A DNA stretch of 64,000 nt from Isochrysis galbana (Eukaryota > Haptophyta > Isochrysidales > Isochrysidaceae): the NCBI GenBank assembly GCA_018136815.1, contig CM030931.1, forward strand, positions 11,586,612 through 11,650,611, given 5' to 3'. Numbering within the stretch: position 1 is the first letter of the stretch; every line of letters starts with the position of its first letter. The translations under genes and the position numbers were made by a program. The notes under the pieces were generated by a model. It did no database searches. It was given only the letters and a program-made list of their open reading frames with translations, and was not told the origin of the DNA. Below, piece by piece: positions 34,880 to 43,474 of this stretch.

Positions 34880-35125
34880 GCACACGGCGGCGGTGGCGGT
34901 GGAGATGGGGGCGGTGGCGCGGTGGCGAGGGTGGTGATGGCGTGGTGGTGGTGGCGAACGAGGGGGAGGAGATGGAGGTGGCGGCGAGGGCGGCGGGCTG
35001 CGGTGGTGAGGGCGGCGGTGGTGACGGAGGCGGTGGCGGTGGCGAGGGAGGTGGCGGCGACTGAGGCGGTGGTGACGGAGGCGGTGGCGAGGGAGGTGGT
35101 GGAGCCCCTCTCCTGCGACACGCGC
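34880..35125. repeat. GGC/GGT triplet array (SPPPP on minus strand)
   Basis: About 245 bp of GGCGGTGGCGGTGGAG-like units read as Pro/Ser repeats on the minus strand. It resembles the array at 29270-29950 but is less regular. No clear gene frame surrounds it. Confidence 0.75.
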
Positions 35126-35731
35126 GATGGCGATGGCGCGCCCGCGGCAGGCGTTTGGCGTATGCTGTGCTGAACTTTTGACTTTTGATGCTGACATTGC
35201 GTGCTGGTTGATGTCCCCTTTCAAACACTGTGTAATATAAGCATGAGCTATTGGCCATGGTTTGATGCGCAGGCGGATTGCAACACACAACATTTGCACC
35301 GGACTCTCACACGCAACGAACACCACCAACGATTCCGTAGAGTGCCGAGCATATTTGCGTCCCAAACTCGTGTTGTCATCTTCTCTCGGTAGCTCGCATG
35401 AGCATGGCGTGCTTATCGTGCTTCACGGCAGGCGTGTCGGCACTTTCGACTTCAGACGAGCGAGGGTGGCACGGCGAGAGCACCCACCAAGGGCATGGTT
35501 GGAGGCGGAGAAAGGGAACAGAGTGGCCACACCGCCGCGCCGAGAAGCTGGTCACGTGCCTACTGCACTGCGCCGTCGGCTCGGAGTCACCCTCAACAAC
35601 ATGAATACAGGCTCCTGACGCGGGGCCTGTCGCAACAAGCTTGCTTACCAAGCGCAATAGCATGGCCTGGACGGTCACAAAGTTCAGAGACCCTTGCTTG
35701 TCGCGTATGCCGCCCCTGAATGCGGTCAATG
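35126..35731. other. No convincing gene
   Basis: Short frames on both strands lack domains or good splice continuity. The segment includes the 3' flank of the Tim21-like gene. Confidence 0.45.
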
Positions 35732-36793
35732 TCACGCTGCCGAAGCGGCTGCAGGAGCGGTCGAGGCGCCAGACGGTGGAGGTGGCGGAGTGGAAGGCTG
35801 CTCATCAGCGCGGTTGTCTAGGATCGGGACAAGCTTCCTCCTATGTTCAAACATGATGTAACGGAACTGCCCTCGCTTGCGATTGTGTGGGACCTGTGAG
35901 GTTGGGGTGGTCTAAACTTGAGATGGTGTGTGCCAACCGAGGCAGAAGCATACGTATTTCGCCTTGCAAGTCTCTGGTCTCTGATAATCGCCGCGCAAGT
36001 GAGGCAGGCACGGGCTGCAAATCGCGCACCTGCACGACAACCCGCCCGGTGCCTTGAGGGCCCGCAACGTTGAAGCGGATGACGGTGACTGCCTTGCCAT
36101 CCTCCTCCAGCTCCCACCGCTCAATGGCGTTGCGTCGTCCGCTGCTTCCCCCGGTGCCCCACGCCTTGAGAGGCGAGCCTAGTGCCATGCCCACATTGGC
36201 ATCGAGTGACACCTGTGGCGCGTAGGCACGTGGAGTAGGTCGCGCGCATCTCAACCCCCGGCTGCGCTATGGATTGCAAGCACACGGCATGCACCTTATC
36301 GAGCGCCTCGTTGAAAATGGATTGGGTGGAAGACGCGGACGGAAACAGAGCCTGCGAAACACCCCAGACGCAAGCTCCGAACGCCACGGCACCAAACGCC
36401 ACAACAATTGCAGAGACTCCTTTTTGCGCCGCACCTGTGCAAGCCCACGGGCAGTGTGAAGAACAGCGGCACAGCCACAAGACAAAAGTAATGTGCGGAC
36501 GCGCACTTCATCTATGGGCGTGGAACCCGACTCACCGACAGGCCCCTCTTCGTACTTCAGCGGAGGTAGATTCTCCTCGTCCTCGTTGTAAACAGCTAAG
36601 CCCCCAGGCGCACGATGCTCCGACGCGCCGATCGCCACTGCAGTCGTCTCCTCGGTGGTGTTGGCATCAGGAGGCGGATTTTCACCCCTTCCTCCTGAGA
36701 ACGGGCAAGTAAGCCAGGGCTACTGCGCGTCAGCACACGCGAAATGCGCAAGCGATGAGAGGGGCGGGATGTCCGCACGGCGGCATGCGCCAT
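35732..36793 (-). CDS. TIM21: Tim21-like mitochondrial import protein (multi-exon)
   Basis: Well-supported exons on the minus strand are 36536 upstream to about 36650, then 36295-36434, 36030-36212 and 35732-35893. Introns are 101, 82 and 136 bp, with donors GTGAGT, GTGCAT and GTGCGC and CAG acceptors. The product has one membrane segment (GVSAIVVAFGAVAFGACVW), then the Tim21 fold: IFNEALDK joined to VSLDANVGMALGSPLKAWG, RRNAIERWELEEDGKAVTVIRF, AGPQGTGRVVVQ, and the C-terminal GQFRYIMFEHRRKLVPILDNR, matching the FRYIFVEI...EDNR end of Tim21. An ATG at 36793 opens a mitochondrial-type leader (MAHAAVRTSRPSHRLRISRV), but a frame change near 36690 means one more intron or an indel. Tim21 links the TOM and TIM23 complexes in the inner membrane. 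The tail after DNR is Pro/Ala-rich. Confidence 0.75.
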
Positions 36794-36829
36794 CTCACCC
36801 ACTCTTGTTTGAGTCCTATTCAGCTGTTC

Positions 36830-37020
36830 CCATCGGCCTCCCCCTCCATCTCCCGCTCACACACTCTCGTCTCCAGCACTGCCGTTCCCTCCTCCTCAAC
36901 AGGCTTGTTCCCTTGCGTTGCCACTCGCCCCCCCGCCCTCCCCTCCTGGGCCCTCCCTGGACCTCGCCCCTTCCCCCGTCATCCTTCCCTTCCCTTCTTC
37001 CCCCGCCCCCCCCCCCCCAC
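36830..37020. repeat. Pyrimidine-rich upstream region of the Tim21-like gene
   Basis: The plus strand is CT/C-rich from ~36795 to 37020, upstream of the minus-strand start. It is less regular than the other tracts in the window. Confidence 0.6.
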
Positions 37021-37323
37021 CCCTTCCCCTCGTTCCCGCTGCCACGCGCCTTTTGCTGGGTCTTGCGGGTCAGCGTTGCGCTTGGCGGCGTCACAGAGCG
37101 CACGCGCGCCACACAGTGCCACAGGCCGGCGCGAGAGCCGCGCGCCGCCGCCGAGCACCGCGGGGCGCAGTGCGGGCGCGAGAAGGCGGCACGACGCTCG
37201 GCCGAGGAGCGCCATCACCTGGGAGGGGGGGGCGGCGAGGGGGAGAGGAAGAAATACCAGGGGGGGGGGGATGGAGAGGAGGGGCACTCCGCCGAGGGTG
37301 CGATGGCCAATGACAATGGGCGA
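37021..37323. other. GC-rich intergenic region
   Basis: No supported gene. Contains CGC-rich sequence and G runs (37260-37270) ahead of the LTR-like copy. Confidence 0.45.
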
Positions 37324-38413
37324 TGCGTCGCTCATCACGTCCTCCGTCTTGGTTCGGCGTTTGGCGCGCGGCTCTCCATCCATTCGGATTTATTGTTTCA
37401 TTCGCTCTTCGGATTTATTGTTTCATTCGCTCTTCGAATTTATTCGTTCATTCGCTCTTGGCTCGTTCGGTCTCGTTCTCGTGGCTTGTTCGGAGCTCTC
37501 CGCTATCCGTTAGGTTCTCTTCTTTCCCTCGCGGGACGCTCGATCCTATCAGGGGGGTGTCGCATTCGCGAATCGACACTCGTTAGGCTTCTCTTCGTCG
37601 TTCGGTATTTATCGTTATAAGTCTCTGCTTTCTCTCGTTCTCGGTCAAAAGCTTCGCTTGGATGCATGGGATCGTGGGTAGTGGAGCGCCCTCTCTCTTT
37701 CTCTCGAAAGAGAAGGGAAGTTTCCCCACCTTTCTTCCTCCCAGGCGCCAGGCGCCTCGCAAATAGGTTTAATTTGCTATCTCCCCTGCGTTTCTTTATC
37801 TGCTTCTGCGGGCAATCAGGTTTAATTTGCGACCTCTTCGTATCTCCCCCTTAGGCACATCGCACTCCTTTCGTCTTATTTGGTATGTCTCTTGGAATCC
37901 TGTGCGGCAGGATTGCCCCTCGTTTCCGTTATGGTGCGATTCCCGTTCCAGACAAGATCGCCGACAGATCGCCCTTTGATCGTCGTCCGTTGTTGTCTGA
38001 TCGGAGTGTTTGGGTTTGATTTCAGTCGAGTTATGTGAGAAAGTCGTGGGGCGAGAGTCGGGGTGTTTTCCTGGGTGTCTCTGTCCGTCGTCCTGTCGTC
38101 AGTCGTCATCCGTCGCTCTCGCTCTCGTCGCTCTCGCTCTCGTAACACTCATACCCTACAATCTCGCCTCGCCTCGCCAGCCCCTGCCACCACAGCCCTC
38201 CTCTCACTCACCCTCGCCTCTCGCCTCTCGCCACTCGCTCGATGTCGCTCTCGCCGCCGTCCTCGCCCTCGCTCAAGCCCGCCTGCCCGCCTTCCTCTGC
38301 TGACGGGCTTAGCGCGTCAGCGTCTCCGAAGTCGTCTCTTCAGCCGCGCCTGCCGCCGGCTTGCCACCCTCCTCATTGCCCTCAGGCCCTATGGGCCATC
38401 CCAATTCGTCAAA
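37324..38413 (+). repeat. LTR-like repeat, copy C (plus, near full length)
   Basis: Starts TGCGTCGCTC and ends CCAATTCGTCA. It is the best plus-oriented copy. Order: three ~29-bp 'attgtttcattcgctcttcg' repeats (37390-37460), 'gtgtcgcattcgcgaatcga', the CT block near 37690, paired 'ggtttaatttgc' blocks, a Ser/Arg-repeat block, and the gag start MSLSPPSSPSLKPACPP at 38242, which then shifts frame. No flanking short duplication was found. Confidence 0.72.
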
Positions 38414-38679
38414 GTGTACGTCCACAAATTTGGGTTCGACTCAATCAGCCTCCTCAGGGAGTTGTTGCTCCCCCCCGGGTTGACCCCAACCGGCGGCGGT
38501 GGACTGATGCTGTCCAATGCGTCCGCCATAACCTGCATGGCAGATTTAGAATTGGCATATGGCGGCGGAAAGAGAGGTGAGAGGTGTGATGAATTTTTAA
38601 AGTTCTCGTCCATCTTACTTATGATCCATTGCAATCGCTTGCGTACTACATCATCAGCCGCCATTCCATTTATAGACAT
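38414..38679 (-). pseudogene. Truncated ORF interrupted by the LTR-like repeat
   Basis: From an ATG at 38679, ~88 codons with protein-like composition (MSINGMAADDVVRKRLQWII..., MQVMADALDSIS, NNSLRRLIESNPNLW) run into the end of the LTR-like copy at 38413, where they become repeat sequence. No family recognised. It could be part of another retroelement gag or a disrupted host exon. Confidence 0.4.
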
Positions 38680-39299
38680 GGTTGAGCACTATGAGGTGGG
38701 TGGTGGGTGCCTTAGCTTAAATACTAGACATTTTTTTTTGTGCCGACGCATCGCGTATTTGGAAACGAGGGGTACCAAATGAAGGCAAACGACCTAGCCT
38801 TGTCCTCGCTTACTCCCTACTCCACACTGCGACGCTGGTGTAGCGGAGAGGATGAGAAGGAGGCGCTCCCCCGGCGGAATGGCTCAAGCGCCGCTGCCGC
38901 AACCTCGATCAAACAAAGTTGTGCATCCCATCGATCCTTGCCCACAGCCGCGGTCTCACCGACATTTCACATTTCCCAGTGCATTCTCGACTTCTCGACT
39001 TCTCGACTCGAGCTACAGCCCCATGCCCGTGGCAGAGTGCGAGCGCGGCCGCCGCCAATGGAGCGCGCCGTAAAAGCCCCGCCGATAGTTGCACCTACCA
39101 CCTTAAAAGTACAGTGTGACAGTGTGATGGGGCCCACCAGAAAAGAAAATCTCTCCGAGGAGGGCGTGGCCGACGCCCGAGAGTCCCTTTCGCTGATGAG
39201 GCGTGGGCCGACAATAACAAAACTCGGCCGACAAGAACAAAACTCGGCCGACAAGAACAAAACTCCGCCTCGCGCGCGCCGAGGGGAGATCGCGAGCCT
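38680..39299. other. No convincing gene
   Basis: Contains one 'taccaaatgaaggcaa' motif shared with 8940, and a triple short repeat 'acaaaactcggccgacaaga' near 39220-39260. No domain-bearing frame. Confidence 0.45.
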
Positions 39300-39366
39300 C
39301 GTGCCCCTCTCCCCCCTCCCCCTCTCCCCTCCCTCTCTCTTTCCCTCTCCCTCTCTTTTTCCCTCG

Positions 39367-39398
<32 letters not shown>

Positions 39399-39632
39399 TC
39401 TCTTCTCCCTCTCCTTCTCTCTTCTCTCCCTCTCTCTTCTCTCCTCGCTCTCTTCTCCTCTCCCTCCCTCTCCCTCCCTCTACCTCCCTCTCTCGTTCTC
39501 TTCTCTTACCTCTTCTCCCTCCTCTCTCTTCTCCCTCCCCCCTCCCCTCGCCCCCTCGCGCGCCCTCCCTCCCCCCTCTCTCCCTCCCCCTCCCTCCCCC
39601 CCTCCCCCCCCCCTCCCTCTCTCCCCTCCCTA
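39300..39632. repeat. CT/C-rich tract directly upstream of the RHD3/GBP-like gene
   Basis: More than 300 bp of plus-strand pyrimidine (CT runs, then CCCT/CCCC) end within three bases of the ATG at 39633. Confidence 0.9.
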
Positions 39633-41309
39633 ATGGCTCCCCTCGCCTTCGCCGCTCTGTTAGCGCTCGCCGCGCGCACGGAGCGGCTGCGCGGCGGCGC
39701 GCTCGACAGCCCGATGGCGCTCATCACGCCCTCTGGAGACTTCTCACCAGAGGCCGCCACCGCCCTCGCCTCTCTCTCCGGCACTCGCTCAGTCGTCGCG
39801 ACTGTCGGCGGCCGGCTGCGTGCACGCAGACTGCTCAACGCGCTCTTCTCCACGTCGTTTGAGACCAAGGAAGGCGCTGGCGCCTTTGTTGCCGCGCCCG
39901 CCAAGGCACCCAAGCTCCTCATCGTGCACACCGAGGCCGGCACTGCAACTGCGCTCCCTGAGGAGGCGGAGGAGGCGCCACCGGTGACCGACGTGTGCGC
40001 GCTTGGCAGCTTCGCTCTCAGCCTGGCTGATGCAGTGCTGGTTATTCCGCCCTGCGCCGAGCCCACCAAGCAGATGCTTATAAGCATGTACGAATCGGTC
40101 TTTGCGCAGCACCTCGCCACGACCGAGCTCGCGCCGGAAGGCGAGGCGGAGCGCTCATCGGCTGCTGGCCCTAAGGTAACCCGCACGCTGCTCGTGCATG
40201 TGGCCCAGACGGCCACCGACGCCGTCGCCGTGCGCGCCGCTGCCGAGGCAGCATGGGCCGCCGCTGCCAAGGCCACTTCGTCGAAGGGCGTCGCGTTCGC
40301 CTCGCGCTTCGATCTTGTCACGCTCACGCTGCCCTCGGCGGCCATCGATAAGGAGGGCTTTTCGGCCGGCGCGGCCGAGCTGCGCACGCGCCTGAGCTCG
40401 CTCGCGGCCGACGGCTTCGGCAAGCCTGTCGATGCGCGCGCTTTCGCCTCGGCCGCCGCCGCCGTATGGGCGCAGACACAGGAGGCCGCTGCCGGACGGC
40501 CGCCCGTTGAGGTGCTGCAGGAGCGCTTCGCAGCGACGCAGGCGTACGAGGCGGGGATGGAGAAGGCGCAGCTCGCGCTGAAGCGCGTGTCGTCCGCTGT
40601 CGCCGCCGGCCGTGTGGTCGATGGCTTCGGCCCTTCTGCCGCGCGGATAATCAACGAGACACTCATCTCCTTCGATGCTGCCGTGGCCGACGTTGGCGCC
40701 TCCTCTGCCGAGCTCGTTGCGCGCCGGCGCGAGCGTTTGCTCAAAGCGGTGCAGGGAGACGTGAAGGAGCTCTTCAACAAGCAGCAGCGCTCTCTTGCCC
40801 GCTCCTGCTCCAAGCGCTTTGAGCGCCAGCTCCTCGGTGTGCAGGAGCGCGCTGGCACCGTCGCTGCCTACCAGCTCGAGCGGCTGCGGAAGAACGCCGA
40901 GCGCGCGTACGACGCACAGGTCGACTCGCTCATCGTGCCTGGCCTCGGCGGCCCGACGCGCCAGCAGCTCACGCAAGCCTTCTCGGCCCAGCTTACCACC
41001 TTCGCCACCAAGTTCGTCGACTCGCCTGCGATGCAGCTCAAGTCGCTGGGCGCGACGCGCAGGCGCGTCTCCAGGCCGTACAAGCCGCCGCGCGGTTTGC
41101 GTTGGGGCCTCGCGCTCACGAGCGCTGTGCGGCCAAAGTGGGGCGAGGGGACGGGCTCCCTCTCGACGTTTGGCGGTTACCAGACGCCTGACGGCCTCTG
41201 GTCCGCCCATTGCCAGCTCTCCAACGATGGCAACATTCCTGAGTCAACCGGCGAGAAGCCGCCCACCTTCCGAATGCAGCCGAAGCTCAACCTCGACCTG
41301 TCGATCTGA
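39633..41309 (+). CDS. RHD3/GBP-like protein with degenerate P-loop
   Basis: A single exon of 558 residues starts with a hydrophobic leader (APLAFAALLALAA) followed by RLRGG. The fold order matches large GTPases of the RHD3/Sey1/atlastin and GBP group: VVATVGGRLRARRLLNALF at the P-loop position, ALGSFALSLADAVLVI at the conserved helix after the G3 region, FDLVTLTLP...AELRTRL (compare the FFNVEVVAL...LRQRF of RHD3), then a long helical bundle. The P-loop lacks the Gly-Lys-Ser triad (R63, A64, R65 instead), and no clear (R/T)D guanine motif is visible. Nucleotide binding is therefore doubtful, and a pseudo-GTPase role is inferred. The leader suggests ER or plastid-side targeting. The C-terminal ~80 residues (RPYKPPRGLRWG...) are not part of the family core. 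Confidence 0.7.
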   Translation: MAPLAFAALLALAARTERLRGGALDSPMALITPSGDFSPEAATALASLSGTRSVVATVGGRLRARRLLNALFSTSFETKEGAGAFVAAPAKAPKLLIVHTEAGTATALPEEAEEAPPVTDVCALGSFALSLADAVLVIPPCAEPTKQMLISMYESVFAQHLATTELAPEGEAERSSAAGPKVTRTLLVHVAQTATDAVAVRAAAEAAWAAAAKATSSKGVAFASRFDLVTLTLPSAAIDKEGFSAGAAELRTRLSSLAADGFGKPVDARAFASAAAAVWAQTQEAAAGRPPVEVLQERFAATQAYEAGMEKAQLALKRVSSAVAAGRVVDGFGPSAARIINETLISFDAAVADVGASSAELVARRRERLLKAVQGDVKELFNKQQRSLARSCSKRFERQLLGVQERAGTVAAYQLERLRKNAERAYDAQVDSLIVPGLGGPTRQQLTQAFSAQLTTFATKFVDSPAMQLKSLGATRRRVSRPYKPPRGLRWGLALTSAVRPKWGEGTGSLSTFGGYQTPDGLWSAHCQLSNDGNIPESTGEKPPTFRMQPKLNLDLSI

Positions 41310-41323
41310 GCGGCATGGCGCAC

Positions 41324-41877
41324 TTAGCGGCATACTTCCACCTTGGCAAGATGTCCCCGGCACGGAGCATGAACTGTCCTCCACCACCCTCGACTGCGAC
41401 GCGCCGCAGGCACCCACAATGTGAGGCAGCGAGACGGAGAGAGTGTATTCACCGTCCGGATCGCACTAGCCACCCGCGGGTGCTGGGCGCTTTCTGCTCG
41501 GCCCAGCTCACGCAAGAACGCTAACTTCATGCCGATGGCCCAACGCTCCGTAACCATATTGGTGTGGTCTTTGTCAATCACAGTTCGTCCGATATTCTCG
41601 AGTGGGAACGAGGACAAAGTGACCACGGTATTTAGGCAGTGGATGCTGCGCCAGCGCATGCGAGTCCTGCCGACTTGATGCTCGTGTCGGCGCAGATTCT
41701 CTGCTCTAGGCGTGCATTGAGCACTGGCTTGAGCGCACGGTCTAAGCAACGACCTCTTTCTTCTTCCCAATGCTCGTACGTGCGCCCTTGCGTTGTCGCC
41801 AAGGTTTCGCGTAGATTGTGTAGAAGTCCCTTCTTGGGCCAGGGGTTAAGGCCCCAAGCCTGTGCATGGTGATGCAA
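41324..41877 (-). other. Possible coding fragments, minus strand
   Basis: Two overlapping minus frames look protein-like: 41632-41877 (LNPWPKKGLLHNLRETLATT, ending AGAASTA) and part of 41324-41770 (MVTERWAIGMKLAFLRELG). They are in different frames, with no obvious splice pair. They could be one broken gene converging on the RHD3/GBP-like gene. No family recognised. Confidence 0.3.
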
Positions 41878-42089
41878 GCCATGAGCGACGCGCTAGTGGC
41901 GCTCGAAGTGTTTTAGTGCCGGATCCATTCGTGATGCGATTGTGGCTCTTGTGCTGATGTGCGCCCCCTAGCGCGGCGGCGACAGCGCGCGAGGGCAGCT
42001 AGCCGTCGCAGGAAAAAATATTAAAAGTTACGAAGACGCCGATGCTTGCCTTGACGGTGTGGGACGAGAGCTGGATGAGTCGGGTGCGG

Positions 42090-42310
42090 AAAAAAAACTT
42101 TATAAATTCTCGCCTCACACTCACACGTGGCACTGAGTTCCGCTTTCGTAGCCACGTCCATTCCCCTTCCTCACCCTCGCTCCCCGCCTTGCGGCAACTC
42201 CCCTCGTGCTCTACTTAGGGGCTCCGGTCGTGTGGGGGGTCCGAGCTGAGCGGGGTGCACCTGTCCTAAGCGGTATGTTCCCGCCTTCCTCCCGTCGCGC
42301 GTCGCGCTCC
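42090..42310. repeat. Dispersed repeat family R3, copy 1
   Basis: Matches 59508-59740 in the same order: 'attctcgcctc', a 'tagccacg' block, a C-rich stretch, 'ctacttaggggct' and 'ctaagcggtatgttc' (compare 'ctagcggtacggttc'). Similarity is moderate with length changes in the C runs. Confidence 0.6.
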
Positions 42311-42351
42311 TATGCTCCTGAGTGGCCTGTTTATTCCATATGCGTTACATA

Positions 42352-43033
42352 ACTAAGTTTATACTTAGTTCGCCCATGGGGGGGCACGAGCCCCCGCCCC
42401 CTCTCTCCACTCCTCCCCTGCCATGGGGGAGGAACCACCCATCCTCCTGGCATGCCTGATGGCTTGCCAGGAGCCCACTGCCACGCTGACCCACTCTCTC
42501 CCTGACAGGCTCGCCTGATTCGCTCGTCCTGGCCCCTCGTGGCCAGCCCATCGCTCCAACCCCCCCTCCCCCCTTGGTCGACAGGCAGATTAGGGGCCCC
42601 AGATGCTCAGGATCGCCGGCGAGGGAGAGGCAGGGGAGGCCAGGGCCCAGCCCCAGCCTCCTCTGCCCCCTGAGCTAGCCTCCAGGAGCCTCCAGGGGTC
42701 GCCAGGGGCAGCTGCATGCCTGTCGCAGGCGCGCCATCGCGCGTGCCTGCAGGAGAGGGGAGAGAGAGCGCGGAGAAGGGGGTTAGCGGAGCGAGAGCTC
42801 CGCCCACCGGAAAATAGGTAAGTCCCGCACTTGTTTACAGGATAAGTCGGGTCTGAGCGAAGAGCGAAGCAGCGCGCACGGTCACCCCGGAACCAATATC
42901 TCCGTTAAAGAGGGAATTGGGGAAGGGGAAAGGAGTTGATGGTGGTTAAGGTTAGGTAGTTGGGAGGTGCGCGAGCATGCTGCCTTAAGCCGCACATGTA
43001 GCGGAGATTTTTAAGAAGATTTTTAACGATAGT
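42352..43033 (+). mobile_element. R1 dispersed element, long copy
   Basis: Begins with near-palindromic 'aactaagtttatacttagtt' and then 'cgcccatgg'. The first ~508 bp match 53132-53636 closely. The remaining ~150 bp (from 'cggaaccaatatctccg') match 63835-63980 and end 'tttttaagaagattttta'. No protein-coding capacity is seen. Together with the TSD-bounded copy at 53132-53881 it is a non-autonomous dispersed element. Confidence 0.75.
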
Positions 43034-43474
43034 TGAGGGATGCCGTTCTATCCAGACGCAGGTGAGAGCCGTCGTCATATGCGTGTAGCTCCTGGAGGAG
43101 GAGTATGTCTAAGTTTTTGTATTGCTTACAACATGATAATACAACTGGGGTTTAAATGTAGTGTAGCAACGGCCGCAGGGCACACGGCAATAAGCAAGAA
43201 GAAAACACAGCATGTTGGCCACTACGGTTCAAAGGCAAGTGGATATGGCGCACAAACAAAGTTTGTCAGTCCGCATCGGGTATGTAGTGATCGCAGCGGC
43301 AATTGAGCGCCCTGCGCGCCAAAATGATGGTTGGCCACACAAAGATGGATAGCATCAAATGAAGTGCAAACCCGTCTCCCCACAGCCAGGCAGGACGCGC
43401 GTGAGGGGAGAATCAACAACTCGGGTGAGTCCGCAAAACGATGACTGAGACTATGAGCATGGCAGCTGGCACGA
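43034..43474. other. No convincing gene
   Basis: The 3' flank of the ankyrin gene. Only short unsupported frames are present. Confidence 0.45.
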
